Below are positions 32,561-32,599 of a DNA stretch of 32,599 bases, piece by piece. The notes under the pieces are model-generated. The model was given only the letters and a program-made list of their open reading frames with translations, did no database searches and was not told the origin of the DNA. Both the position numbers and the translations under genes were made by a program. Numbering within the stretch: position 1 is the stretch's first letter; every line of letters starts with the position of its first letter. Where the stretch lies: the NCBI GenBank assembly GCA_002071415.1, contig MWFC01000024.1:1-32599 (forward strand). The letters run 5' to 3'. The stretch comes from Bacteroidetes bacterium ADurb.Bin012. Its GTDB lineage: Bacteria; Bacteroidota; Bacteroidia; Bacteroidales; TTA-H9.

Positions 32561-32599
32561 ATGAAAGTTCTTGTACACGCCGAGTTGGGAGGAGGTGTT
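32561..32599 (+). CDS. Start of a gene cut by the window edge
   Basis: ATG at 32561 opens MKVLVHAELGGGV, 13 codons to the edge. The beta strand followed by a Gly-rich turn is typical of a Rossmann-type N-terminus, but too little is visible for a call. A competing frame from ATG 32533 gives a less protein-like translation. The terminator at 32501-32532 would sit in or just before its leader. Confidence 0.35.
   Translation, partial: MKVLVHAELGGGV

Noticed and set aside
1..32599. tRNA, rRNA, CRISPR, prophage or insertion sequence
   Set aside because: No cloverleaf with a TTC loop, no spaced direct repeats, and no transposase or phage genes were seen on reading both strands by eye.

Overview
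The window reads as chromosome of a Bacteroidota bacterium, probably class Bacteroidia, at roughly 40% GC. Four things support this: a type A T9SS C-terminal sorting domain, a GldB-like gliding lipoprotein, very large secreted Ig/CHU-type surface proteins, and repeated promoters of the TTTG-N20-TAnnTTTG form used by the Bacteroidota primary sigma factor. There is no rRNA, tRNA, CRISPR array, transposase or phage gene.

Layout. (1) 1-5342, minus strand: three large secreted surface proteins. Two are tandem paralogues, the left one cut by the window edge. The third has an IgGFc-binding-like domain plus two Ig-like repeats. The two complete proteins end in nearly the same short tail. (2) 5427-6403: a perfect 15-bp palindromic element, a small orphan gene and an AlbA/Schlafen-type gene. 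(3) 6486-10303: a beta-phosphoglucomutase/GH65 glycoside phosphorylase fusion followed by a uridine-kinase-like P-loop protein whose Walker A Ser/Thr is Ala. (4) 10527-13305, minus: a small T9SS-tagged protein and a large Cthe_2159-type beta-helix protein, probably one operon. (5) 13768-20225: an aldose 1-epimerase lipoprotein, divergent from a vSGLT-like Na+/sugar symporter; a strong terminator; an LpxR-like barrel with an unusual N-terminal lipoprotein region; and a trehalose-synthase-like GH13 enzyme. (6) 20226-22817: a class I/II aminotransferase flanked by two gene-poor stretches that look like decayed genes. (7) 22818-26599: FtcD (histidine/folate metabolism) divergent from a GH127 beta-L-arabinofuranosidase. 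(8) 26644-28353, minus: GldB-like lipoprotein and PorT-type barrel. (9) 28698-31591: a COG2403 (cyclic 2,3-diphosphoglycerate synthetase-like) P-loop protein, a textbook terminator, then pyrB-pyrI. (10) 31753-32599: a small lipoprotein, then a noncoding stretch ending in a strong terminator 28 bp before the start of a gene that runs off the edge.

How the genes may work together. The sugar genes fit one scheme: the TreS-like enzyme interconverts trehalose and maltose, the GH65 domain phosphorolyses an alpha-glucoside to beta-glucose 1-phosphate, the fused HAD domain makes glucose 6-phosphate, and the epimerase and symporter handle free hexose. This is inference from families and neighbourhood. 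The strongest candidates for something new are the shared PPPKPI-x-H-(D/N) C-terminal tail, the lipoprotein-LpxR architecture, the altered kinase beside the GH65 fusion, the noncoding RNA/attenuator-like region at the right edge, and an apparent excess of the tetranucleotide TCGA in coding DNA.
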